From the NCBI GenBank assembly GCA_003446315.1, contig DMBA01000246.1, positions 1 through 5,081 on the forward strand: a stretch of 5,081 nt of DNA, given 5' to 3'. The translations under genes were made by a program, and so were the position numbers. The notes under the pieces were generated by a model. That model searched no databases. It was not told the DNA's origin and was given only the letters and a program-made list of their open reading frames with translations. Below are positions 1 through 5,078 of the stretch, piece by piece; positions within the stretch are counted from its first letter, which is position 1, and each line of letters begins with the position of its first letter. This DNA comes from Ruminococcus sp. (GTDB lineage: Bacteria; Bacillota; Clostridia; Oscillospirales; Ruminococcaceae).

Positions 1-219
1 GGGCAAACATGCACGATCAACTATCGGGCATCAAGCCCGATTTACATTGACTCAGAGCGTATGATTGCTTATAACGACAGCGGTGTTAATCAAACACAAT
101 ATACAGCAGGGCTATTCCCATTCTTAGCGCCGGGGATGAACCTGCTAAGCGTTGTGCACAGCAGCGGCATTGCATCCGCAGCATCGCTGACCGTCAAAGG
201 AAACTGGAGGGATTACTGA
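1..219 (+). CDS. Distal tail (Dit-like) protein, 3' end only
   Basis: The first reading frame is open from base 1 and ends at TGA 217-219, giving the last 72 residues of a protein whose start lies left of the window. The end of the fragment has the 'LFPFLAPGMN' then 'GIASAASLTV' then 'NWRDY' pattern. This resembles the C-terminal beta-sandwich of siphovirus distal tail proteins (Sipho_tail / Dit family), where a PG-N turn precedes the last strands. Dit forms a hexameric hub joining the tail tube to the tip complex. The position directly before a Tal-type gene agrees with the usual Dit-Tal order, although here a beta-helix gene lies between them. The stop codon is 1 nt before the next ATG, so translation is probably coupled. 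Only the tail end is visible, so the family call is moderate; another late tail protein with a similar C-terminal domain is possible. Confidence 0.66.
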   Translation, partial: GQTCTINYRASSPIYIDSERMIAYNDSGVNQTQYTAGLFPFLAPGMNLLSVVHSSGIASAASLTVKGNWRDY

Positions 220-220
220 T

Positions 221-1042
221 ATGGCAACGGTAAATGTATCGAGCTGGACAGAGTTTGCGCAGGCTGTCGGCGTTTCCGGGGATACAGTTGTGCTTCCCAA
301 TAAAGCGGAATGGGACATGAATGAGATATACCCGGAAGGATACACCGGCAATATCACTGTAAACTGCTCAGAGATAGACGGCAACGATTCAACAATCAGG
401 AATCTGCATATGTTCGGCTCTTTTATACTCGGCTCTGCATCTGCTGAACATACAATCCGGAATCTTTCACTCACAAATTTTGTTGCTGAGACAACCACAA
501 ACGCATTTTTTCAGTGGGCTTACGGCTCTGGAAGAAAGACATTGACTTTTTCGGGCTGCATTTTATCTGGTCTGTGCGGTACGAAGCCGGAAAGACTGGC
601 GCAAAAAGATGATACTCATGTTCTAAAATTTAGCCGGTGCAGCACGAACATCAGCTTCACTACATCTGCAAACACATTTGGTATTTTCCCAGTAACAGAG
701 GCAAAATATTGCAGATTGAAACAAAATGTACAAAATTCTGTTATCACAAAGGTTTTCGTGCTGTTTGGGGATTGCAAATTCTGCGAGATAGATGTATATA
801 TGCCACAGCTAGCAGCCGGGGAACTGAACGTATCGAATCTATCTGCGTGCAAGCTGCTCGGCGGCTATGGTGATGCAACGTTTTACGCAGATTCTGCGTC
901 ACAGACGCGGGAATTTCCGTCCATTTACCTGACGGATGCGCTCCCAGATGCCGTTGACGGGCAGTACATGCGCTGTGTGACACGCGATCAGATGCGTGAC
1001 GCAGCATATCTGGCGTCAATAGGATTCCCGATAGGAGTGTGA
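221..1042 (+). CDS. Predicted right-handed beta-helix tail protein (tailspike/fibre-like)
   Basis: This 273-residue protein starts at ATG 221, ten bases after GGAGG (206-210), and ends at TGA 1040-1042. I do not recognise a named family. Its periodicity suggests a parallel beta-helix (pectin-lyase-like) fold. The opening 'VNVSSWTEFAQAV' followed by 'GDTVVLP' is the cap style of such proteins. TIRNL occurs at residues 58-62 and again exactly 20 residues later at 78-82. From there a small-x-Cys-x-hydrophobic unit recurs (Cys113, 140, 164, 185, 210), spaced 21-27 residues, as expected for one residue per coil stacked in a ladder. The last 40 residues look non-helical and end in 'IGFPIGV'. No catalytic residues of a lyase or hydrolase could be assigned, so binding of host surface glycans is only an inference from fold and from location between Dit and Tal. 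It is much shorter than typical enzymatic tailspikes. The next gene is in the same frame, six bases beyond the stop. Confidence 0.72.
   Translation: MATVNVSSWTEFAQAVGVSGDTVVLPNKAEWDMNEIYPEGYTGNITVNCSEIDGNDSTIRNLHMFGSFILGSASAEHTIRNLSLTNFVAETTTNAFFQWAYGSGRKTLTFSGCILSGLCGTKPERLAQKDDTHVLKFSRCSTNISFTTSANTFGIFPVTEAKYCRLKQNVQNSVITKVFVLFGDCKFCEIDVYMPQLAAGELNVSNLSACKLLGGYGDATFYADSASQTREFPSIYLTDALPDAVDGQYMRCVTRDQMRDAAYLASIGFPIGV
392..465 (+). repeat. Short direct repeat at 60-bp spacing inside the beta-helix gene
   Basis: ACAATCAGGAATCT (392-405) recurs as ACAATCCGGAATCT (452-465), 13 of 14 bases identical and exactly 60 bases apart. It encodes the duplicated TIRNL motif and marks two successive 20-residue coils. 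It looks like the remains of a coil duplication within the coding sequence and not like a regulatory or mobile repeat. Confidence 0.6.
1033..1037 (+). promoter_or_regulatory. Ribosome binding site of the tail-tip gene
   Basis: AGGAG lies inside the last codons of the beta-helix gene, 11 bases before ATG 1049. The spacing is a little long, but it is the only Shine-Dalgarno-like sequence near this start and supports independent initiation after the in-frame TGA at 1040-1042. Confidence 0.6.
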
Positions 1043-1048
1043 GAGACT

Positions 1049-2473
1049 ATGCCGGAAACATGGACAAACTGGGTCGTATCAGGCGGCGAACTGACAAACC
1101 CGGAATTTGTGAATTTGCCGGAAAAGCCATTGATGCAGCCGTTCCCGCTGTCCGTCTGGCAGTGCGATCCTTTGGTAGACGAAGGAGAAGTATCATGCCC
1201 GCTGTTTCCGGATTGGGTAAGATTAGAGATTACTCCCGTAAAGCAGATGCCGTATATTGTTGTATTTAGCGTTACAACTCCGCAAGCGCAGCTCCAAATG
1301 CCGAGAAATAACGGCATGGCAATCCTCACACCAACATCTTGCGAGGAAACAGAAGAACTGTGCGGGATGTGGTCTGTCAAGCTGGAACACCCGATTGACC
1401 CGGAAGGAAGATACAAGATGCTTCTGATCGGGAATATAATCCGTGTAAACGGGCAATTGTTCACGATCAAGCAGACAGACGAACAGTATAACGGCAGCAC
1501 CGGAAGCGTTTCTGTTTATGCTGAACACGTCTGGTATCAATGGGGTGACGGTTGGATTTACAGCGATCCGTTTGAGCCGACTCAGATATACGAGAAATCA
1601 GCGCAAGCTGCGATCAATAGCATTATATCTCACACGCGGCAAGAAGCTATGCGCGGCGGACAGGTTTACAATTTCACCGGAAACTCCGGTATGTATTACG
1701 ATACAACCTATTATGCAGTGATCGAAGAAGGATGCACGCCAATTGATCTTATACTCGGCGAAAGCGGAATTATTGCAGCGAAAGGCGGCGAGTTACATAG
1801 AGACAACTTTTATTTCTCTGTAAACCCGCGCAAAGAAACCGCTCGTGATAATGCTTTTGATATCCGTGTAGGCAAAAATCTGACCGGAATCAGGCGGAAC
1901 ATAGACGCAACAACTATGTGCACTTATTTTTCGCTGATTGACAGAGAAACAGGCGCAGGGTGCTCATGGGCATGGGATGGAACTGTGCCGGTTATGCGGA
2001 ATCTTATACCGCATCATACGATAAGGGCGCAGTTCACAAGCTATCCGGAAGGCACTCTCGGACGTTTTATCCACCTTTGCCAAGACGGAGAGATGGTATT
2101 CAACAGGTACTGCCGACCGTTAATCGGATACGAAATTGATCTCGAAGACACAAGGCTGAACCAAGATTTTGAAATGACTGCTGACGAGTCTATCAGATGT
2201 GGCGATTCCGGACGTGTGTATGACGAACGGTTAGGCGGAGAAATACTGCTTGAAGTGACAGAGATAGTCTATGACCGGATTACAGGGAAATGCAAGAGAT
2301 TTACAGTAGGCGACAAGCATTCTTTCGTGTATCATCCTTCTGCCCCTGCTGTTTTCCCGTTCACGCCGGAATTTCAAGGCGGTGAATTGTGGGTAAAGGA
2401 TAGCACAGGGCGATATTTATATGATGCAGCAGGACGAAAAATTATGATGGAGGTGACCGAAATTGGCGATTGA
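1049..2473 (+). CDS. Tail-tip protein, Prophage_tail / Tal-type minor structural protein
   Basis: This 474-residue protein begins at ATG 1049 after AGGAG. Residues about 90-165 hold the family pattern of Tal/gp27-like tail hubs: 'ILTPTSCEETEELCGMWSV' with 'LEHPID', then a strand pair ending 'NGQLFTIKQ' and 'VSVYAEHVWY'. The pattern continues through the 'NPRKETARDNAFDIRVGKNL' region near residue 260-278 and closes with 'CGDSGRVYDERLGGEILLEV' and 'FTVGD' near 384-421. This matches the Prophage_tail domain (TIGR01665-like N-terminal region of phage minor structural proteins), which forms the trimeric tip closing the tail tube. No peptidase or lysozyme domain follows, so the 'endopeptidase' name often given to Tal is not supported here. 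About 80 extra residues precede the core and contain two Trp/Pro-rich units (8-24 and 37-54). About 50 residues follow it and partly repeat the EVTEI ending. The 3' end overlaps the next gene by 11 bases. Confidence 0.85.
   Translation: MPETWTNWVVSGGELTNPEFVNLPEKPLMQPFPLSVWQCDPLVDEGEVSCPLFPDWVRLEITPVKQMPYIVVFSVTTPQAQLQMPRNNGMAILTPTSCEETEELCGMWSVKLEHPIDPEGRYKMLLIGNIIRVNGQLFTIKQTDEQYNGSTGSVSVYAEHVWYQWGDGWIYSDPFEPTQIYEKSAQAAINSIISHTRQEAMRGGQVYNFTGNSGMYYDTTYYAVIEEGCTPIDLILGESGIIAAKGGELHRDNFYFSVNPRKETARDNAFDIRVGKNLTGIRRNIDATTMCTYFSLIDRETGAGCSWAWDGTVPVMRNLIPHHTIRAQFTSYPEGTLGRFIHLCQDGEMVFNRYCRPLIGYEIDLEDTRLNQDFEMTADESIRCGDSGRVYDERLGGEILLEVTEIVYDRITGKCKRFTVGDKHSFVYHPSAPAVFPFTPEFQGGELWVKDSTGRYLYDAAGRKIMMEVTEIGD
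2219..2464 (+). repeat. Imperfect internal peptide repeat at the end of the tail-tip gene
   Basis: The segment YDERLGGEILLEVTEI (residues 391-406, bases 2219-2266) resembles YDAAGRKIMMEVTEI (residues 458-472, bases 2420-2464). Tyr-Asp at the start, an Ile with a hydrophobic neighbour, and the terminal EVTEI are conserved. The first copy belongs to the end of the core tail-hub fold; the second lies in the C-terminal extension. The DNA has diverged, so this is an old duplication or convergence. Confidence 0.45.
2449..2456 (+). promoter_or_regulatory. Perfect Shine-Dalgarno that fixes a TTG start
   Basis: GGAGGTGA is fully complementary to the 3' end of bacterial 16S rRNA and lies six bases before TTG 2463. 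It is embedded in the codons for Met-Glu-Val-Thr near the end of the tail-tip gene. No ATG or GTG lies at a suitable distance in the frame of the next gene, so the site decides the unusual TTG start. Confidence 0.85.
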
Positions 2474-3053
2474 AACAGGCACTTTTGCACATACATTGGA
2501 GCAAATTGACGCAGCCGTGGATGCTGTGCCAAGTAAAGCAAGTCAGAGTGATCTGGATTCGCTGGAAGCGGTCGTCAACGGAAAACAAGATGCATTGACA
2601 ATCGACCCGATACCGGAATCTGGTAGTGATAATGTCGTGAGGTCAGGCGGCATTGTCAACTGGGTCTATGGCACAACACCGAATACGATCAACAACGGCG
2701 ACGACCTCAATGATTACTATACACCTGGCACATACCGCGCCGCGTCCGGCAGTATCGCAGCAACATTGTACAATTGCCCGACTGCTTCCGGCTTCCGGCT
2801 CGAAGTTGTTTCAACGATCTCAGCAGCATCCAGCGGATACCAGATTCAGCGACTCTATCCCAACAATTCCGAGGGTGAATTCTTCATGCGTAGACGTCTT
2901 GGTGCTGCCAGCGGGAACTGGGGCGACTGGTACAGATTCGCCGGAACGGTCGTGCAGCCGATCAACGTTCCGGATCGAGCACAGCTTACCAGTATAGGAT
3001 TAACCGATAGTATAAATATGGCAGAAGAAGAAGAAACGGAGATTGAAAGATGA
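2463..3053 (+). CDS. Tail accessory/receptor-binding protein with pyocin-knob-like domain
   Basis: The 196-residue protein begins at TTG 2463, overlapping the tail-tip gene by 11 bases, and is supported by a perfect Shine-Dalgarno. Residues about 10-45 are rich in heptad-like Leu/Ile/Val/Ala spacing (TLEQIDAAVDAV, then SDLDSLEAVVNGKQDAL) and could form a trimeric coiled coil, as in phage fibres. Residues 46-65 hold the 'IDPIPESGSDNVVRSGGI' linker seen in many Firmicutes phage fibres. Residues about 80-160 match a pyocin-knob module: 'LNDYYTPGTYRA', a conserved 'NCP', a 'FRLEVVST' strand, 'YQIQRLYP' and the closing Trp pair in 'GNWGDWYRF'. Knob modules sit at the ends of tailocin and phage fibres, probably near carbohydrate-binding sites. 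The Glu-rich tail (188-196) has no clear role. A receptor-binding or baseplate accessory role is inferred; no enzyme motif is visible. Its stop overlaps the holin ATG. Confidence 0.8.
   Translation: MAIETGTFAHTLEQIDAAVDAVPSKASQSDLDSLEAVVNGKQDALTIDPIPESGSDNVVRSGGIVNWVYGTTPNTINNGDDLNDYYTPGTYRAASGSIAATLYNCPTASGFRLEVVSTISAASSGYQIQRLYPNNSEGEFFMRRRLGAASGNWGDWYRFAGTVVQPINVPDRAQLTSIGLTDSINMAEEEETEIER
3038..3053 (+). promoter_or_regulatory. Ribosome binding site and ATGA stop/start overlap before the holin
   Basis: GGAG (3038-3041) lies eight bases before ATG 3050, and the ATG shares bases with TGA 3051-3053 of the fibre gene. This arrangement usually couples translation of the downstream gene to termination of the upstream one, tying holin synthesis to late structural gene expression. 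Confidence 0.75.
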
Positions 3054-3430
3054 AATACATAATTATGCTTGCGATTGTTGTCGGGCTTGCGCTTGTCGAT
3101 TTTATAACCGGCATCATCAAAGCGTATGTCAAACACGACATCAGCAGCGAAAAAATGCGGCGCGGAGGGCTCAATAAGGTAACGGAGATCCTCGTCATGA
3201 CAACGGCCTGCGGTCTGGAAATCGGTATCAGTATGCTAGGACAGTACTACCAGACACCGGAGCTCGCAGGAATCGCAGGGGCAGTCACAGCGGGCGCGGT
3301 CTTCTCGTACATCCTGCTCATGGAACTTGTCAGCATCCTCGAAAACTACGGCGAGATATCGCCCGATGCAACATGGGTGGCGAAAATCATCAAGAAACTG
3401 CGGAATTTTAACGATAAGGAGGAAAAGTGA
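3050..3430 (+). CDS. Phage holin, TcdE/Cph1 (Phage_holin_4) family
   Basis: This 126-residue membrane protein would form the lethal lesion in the host inner membrane that lets the endolysin reach the cell wall. Three hydrophobic segments are visible, at about residues 3-24, 44-64 and 72-97. The first contains the family signature D17-F-I-T-G21 followed by I-I-K-A, then a basic 'MRRGGLNK' loop. The third ends with 'MELVSILENYG', which matches the conserved end of the family, and the C-terminus is charged (KIIKKLRNFNDKEEK). The length fits the family. It directly precedes the endolysin, the classic lysis cassette order. A second in-frame ATG at 3065 (Met6) leaves open a shorter product. The same family includes toxin-secretion proteins such as TcdE, but no toxin gene is present here. 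Confidence 0.93.
   Translation: MKYIIMLAIVVGLALVDFITGIIKAYVKHDISSEKMRRGGLNKVTEILVMTTACGLEIGISMLGQYYQTPELAGIAGAVTAGAVFSYILLMELVSILENYGEISPDATWVAKIIKKLRNFNDKEEK
3416..3422 (+). promoter_or_regulatory. Ribosome binding site that sets the endolysin start
   Basis: AAGGAGG lies nine bases before ATG 3432. The endolysin reading frame is open further upstream, with another possible ATG at 3327, but that would run through the holin gene and has no comparable site. The Shine-Dalgarno and the domain start favour 3432. Confidence 0.85.
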
Positions 3431-3431
3431 G

Positions 3432-4142
3432 ATGTTCAAACCAAGACTTACAAAGCCGGAAGCCGGAAACCCCTATTACAACCGGATTGCAAACGGCGGG
3501 TACTCCGGCGCGATCAAAGGGCACCCGACGGATCCGGGATGCGATGTGCTGCACAACTGCGTTGGATATGCCGCAGGGCGGTTCAACGAGATCATCGGTG
3601 CGGGTAAATTTGTATACTTCCAGCATCCGCCCAACGCGGAAGACTTTTATGATACCGGGATTGCAGCGGGGCTGCCGATCAGTCAGAAACCGCAGCTCGG
3701 TGCGATCGCATGCTGGGCAAAGGGCAAGACGCACACCGGAACCGACGGCGCGGGGCATGTTGCTGTGGTCGAGGAGATCAAGTCGGACGGCAGTATTATC
3801 ACCAGCGAAAGCGGATTCGGCGCAAAAAATCCGTTTTGGGTACAGCACAGGTACCGCGAAAGCGGCAACTGGGGGCAATCATCTGCATATCGTTTTCTGG
3901 GATTTATTTGTCAGCCGACGGCACAGGCTGCGCCGATCAGAGTCATCCGCAAAGGTGACAAAGGCGCGGAAGTGGAGCTGATGCAGGCACGGCTGCACGC
4001 GCTGGGCTATATGCGCAAGTCTGAGATCGACGGCGACTTCGGCAGGATCACGCTCGGAGCCGTCTGCGCATTCCAGCTCGAAAACGGCCTCGCAGTTGAC
4101 GGCGTATGCGGCCCGCTTACGAAAGCAAAACTGACACTGTAA
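3432..4142 (+). CDS. Endolysin: N-terminal CHAP domain, C-terminal peptidoglycan-binding domain
   Basis: This 236-residue enzyme would cut peptidoglycan during lysis after release through the holin. Residues about 20-160 form a CHAP (NlpC/P60-like amidase/peptidase) domain. The likely nucleophile is Cys43 in 'HNCVGYA', the likely base is His109 in 'GAGHVAVVEE', and Glu126 in 'TSESGFG' may be the third polar residue. CHAP enzymes cleave either the amide between muramic acid and alanine or the peptide cross-bridge; the sequence does not show which. Residues 168-236 form a PG_binding_1 module with the pattern 'IRKGDKGAEVELMQARLHAL', then 'GDFG', 'AFQLENGLAVDGVCGPLT'. No signal peptide is seen, consistent with holin-dependent export. 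The start is one base after the holin stop, with a strong Shine-Dalgarno; a longer form from 3327 is unlikely because it overlaps the holin. A terminator follows at once, so this is the last gene of the late operon. Confidence 0.92.
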   Translation: MFKPRLTKPEAGNPYYNRIANGGYSGAIKGHPTDPGCDVLHNCVGYAAGRFNEIIGAGKFVYFQHPPNAEDFYDTGIAAGLPISQKPQLGAIACWAKGKTHTGTDGAGHVAVVEEIKSDGSIITSESGFGAKNPFWVQHRYRESGNWGQSSAYRFLGFICQPTAQAAPIRVIRKGDKGAEVELMQARLHALGYMRKSEIDGDFGRITLGAVCAFQLENGLAVDGVCGPLTKAKLTL

Positions 4143-4143
4143 C

Positions 4144-4183
4144 AAAAATCCGGCAGGGGAGTCAGTCCTCTGCCGGATTTTTT
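4144..4183. terminator. Bidirectional intrinsic terminator between convergent operons
   Basis: A 17-bp stem pairs 4144-4160 with 4166-4182, with one G-T wobble (4157/4169) and a five-base loop, GTCAG. The stem core is GC-rich (CCGGCAGGGGA / TCCTCTGCCGG) and is flanked by an A run on the left and a T run on the right. It can therefore stop transcription of the lysis operon and, in reverse, of the minus-strand pair. It begins one base after the endolysin TAA. The minus-strand zinc-ribbon gene reads through the right arm and has its TGA in the loop. Confidence 0.93.
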
Positions 4184-4644
4184 GCTTTCCAGCGCTTGCG
4201 CGGCTGGTATACTGCTTTGTCCATTGATCGCCGCCACTCTTGGCGGCATTGCTCGCTGCATGTGATCTGACGGCTTCGCGGTCGGAACATCTTGCCGCAG
4301 ATCACACACATCCTCTCCGGCACGCGCCTGCGCTCGTTTCTGCGCGGATTGATCGTTCCTTTGTGGCGCCGATAGTAGTCGAGCGATTGCCTGCGATCCA
4401 CAAGCTTGTTGTTTTCCTCGCCGCACTCTGAGCAATACCGCTGCATGCCGCTTTGCACGATGTACGGTTTCCCGCAGTGCCTGCAATAGTCGGTACTTCC
4501 GAGCGGCCTCTGATATCCCTCTTTGCGGTATTTGGCGGATCTCTCCTTTTCCCGCTGCTTGCGACAGTCAGGGCAGTACCATGCACGCGGGCCGCCCTGA
4601 AAATGTCTGCCGCAAGTTTTGCAGATTCTGTCATAAATAGCCAT
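4162..4644 (-). CDS. Small basic protein with three Cys4 zinc-ribbon modules
   Basis: I do not recognise a named family for this 160-residue protein. Three cysteine quartets are clear: C8/C11/C24/C27, C54/C57/C71/C74 and C113/C116/C129/C133. Each has a CxxCG knuckle, a 12-13-residue gap holding an aromatic or basic turn, and a second knuckle, as in zinc ribbons. The third ends 'CSEQCRQEW', a pattern also seen in zinc modules of phage HNH-type proteins, but no HNH catalytic set is present. The linkers are strongly basic (for example 'RKQREKERSAKYRKEGYQR' and 'RRNERRR'), which suggests nucleic-acid binding. The start ATG (4644-4642) overlaps the stop of the upstream gene as TAATG and has GGAAGG six bases before it, so the two genes are coupled. 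Its final codons lie in the terminator stem. Regulator, nucleic-acid-binding accessory protein and counter-defence factor are all possible; none is shown. Confidence 0.83.
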   Translation of the reverse strand: MAIYDRICKTCGRHFQGGPRAWYCPDCRKQREKERSAKYRKEGYQRPLGSTDYCRHCGKPYIVQSGMQRYCSECGEENNKLVDRRQSLDYYRRHKGTINPRRNERRRVPERMCVICGKMFRPRSRQITCSEQCRQEWRRSMDKAVYQPRKRWKAKNPAED

Positions 4645-5078
4645 TACTTGCCTTCCATGATCCAGCGCTCCAGCTGCGCTTGCTTGCTGATGCCGTTCTT
4701 GCTTGCGGTCTGTGCGAGCTTGGCCGCAGCTGCTGCCGAGAGCCGCACCGTCATCTTTTCGTCTTCCGCATCCTCGTCCGGCTCGCCGAAGATCTCGCAG
4801 TACTCATCACCGTCAAGATGCTTCTCCGCCCATTCCTGCGCCTCTGCGAATGTCAGCGGGACGATCTTCTCGCCGCCGCGCCACTCGTTCTGCACGCAAC
4901 TGCGGCTATACGGAGATGCTGCATTGCCTTCGCCGTGCAGGAAGAATTCTCCGGTTTTCTTCTGATACAGCGTCTCGCAGTACCAGTGGGAATCGCTGTG
5001 GTACGGATTCGGCTCATACGCTCCGAGTCTCTTGGCTGTGTTGGTGTCGTACACCTTTCCATTGATGATCTTTTTCAT
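4644..5078 (-). CDS. MKKIINGK-type mobile-element protein with C-terminal ribbon-helix-helix-like segment
   Basis: This 144-residue protein starts at ATG 5078-5076, three bases from the window edge, so its ribosome binding site is outside. The N-terminal 100 residues match from memory a hypothetical family widespread in clostridial prophages and conjugative elements: 'MKKIINGKVYDTNTAKRLG', then 'ETLYQKKTGEFFLHGEG', 'GGEKIVPLTFAEAQEWAEKH' and 'CEIFG'. Its function is unknown. An acidic linker (99-108) leads to residues 109-144, which look like one ribbon-helix-helix unit: strand 'MTVRLS', an Ala-rich helix, the turn 'KNGIS', and a second helix 'KQAQLERWIM'. Such folds bind DNA as dimers, as in Arc/MetJ repressors and many antitoxins. 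A repressor or antitoxin-like role is thus inferred. Either autoregulation or control of a nearby promoter would have to act to the right of the window. It is coupled to the zinc-ribbon gene downstream. Confidence 0.83.
   Translation of the reverse strand: MKKIINGKVYDTNTAKRLGAYEPNPYHSDSHWYCETLYQKKTGEFFLHGEGNAASPYSRSCVQNEWRGGEKIVPLTFAEAQEWAEKHLDGDEYCEIFGEPDEDAEDEKMTVRLSAAAAAKLAQTASKNGISKQAQLERWIMEGK
4651..4656 (-). promoter_or_regulatory. Ribosome binding site and TAATG coupling for the zinc-ribbon gene
   Basis: On the minus strand GGAAGG precedes ATG 4644 by six bases, and the upstream TAA (4646-4644) shares its last A with that ATG. Reinitiation by the same ribosome is likely, so the two proteins should be made together. 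Confidence 0.7.

Noticed and set aside
1040..1042. TGA recoded as tryptophan (alternative genetic code)
   Set aside because: The Dit-like, tail-tip, knob, holin and zinc-ribbon genes all end at TGA at sensible lengths, most of them directly at the next start, so TGA works as a stop here.
988..1500. Minus-strand open frame of 170 codons opposite the tail-tip gene
   Set aside because: It lies antisense to a gene with a clear family match, has no recognisable domain, and looks like a shadow of the + strand codons.
1676..1690. Small perfect hairpin ACCGGA-AAC-TCCGGT
   Set aside because: A six-bp stem in the middle of the tail-tip coding region with no T run; fits chance given frequent CCGGA codon pairs.
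3327..3431. Longer endolysin starting at the upstream in-frame ATG
   Set aside because: It would overlap the holin by about 100 bases, adds a Ser/Arg-rich stretch unlike endolysins, and lacks the strong Shine-Dalgarno found before 3432.
3408..3878. Minus-strand open frame of 156 codons opposite the endolysin
   Set aside because: Antisense to a well-supported CHAP endolysin; no domain and no operon context.
4453..4965. Plus-strand open frame of 170 codons with hydrophobic, Ser/Ala/Cys-rich sequence
   Set aside because: It spans two well-supported minus-strand genes, its composition mirrors their Ala/Arg/Glu codons, and it lies beyond the terminator with no promoter seen.
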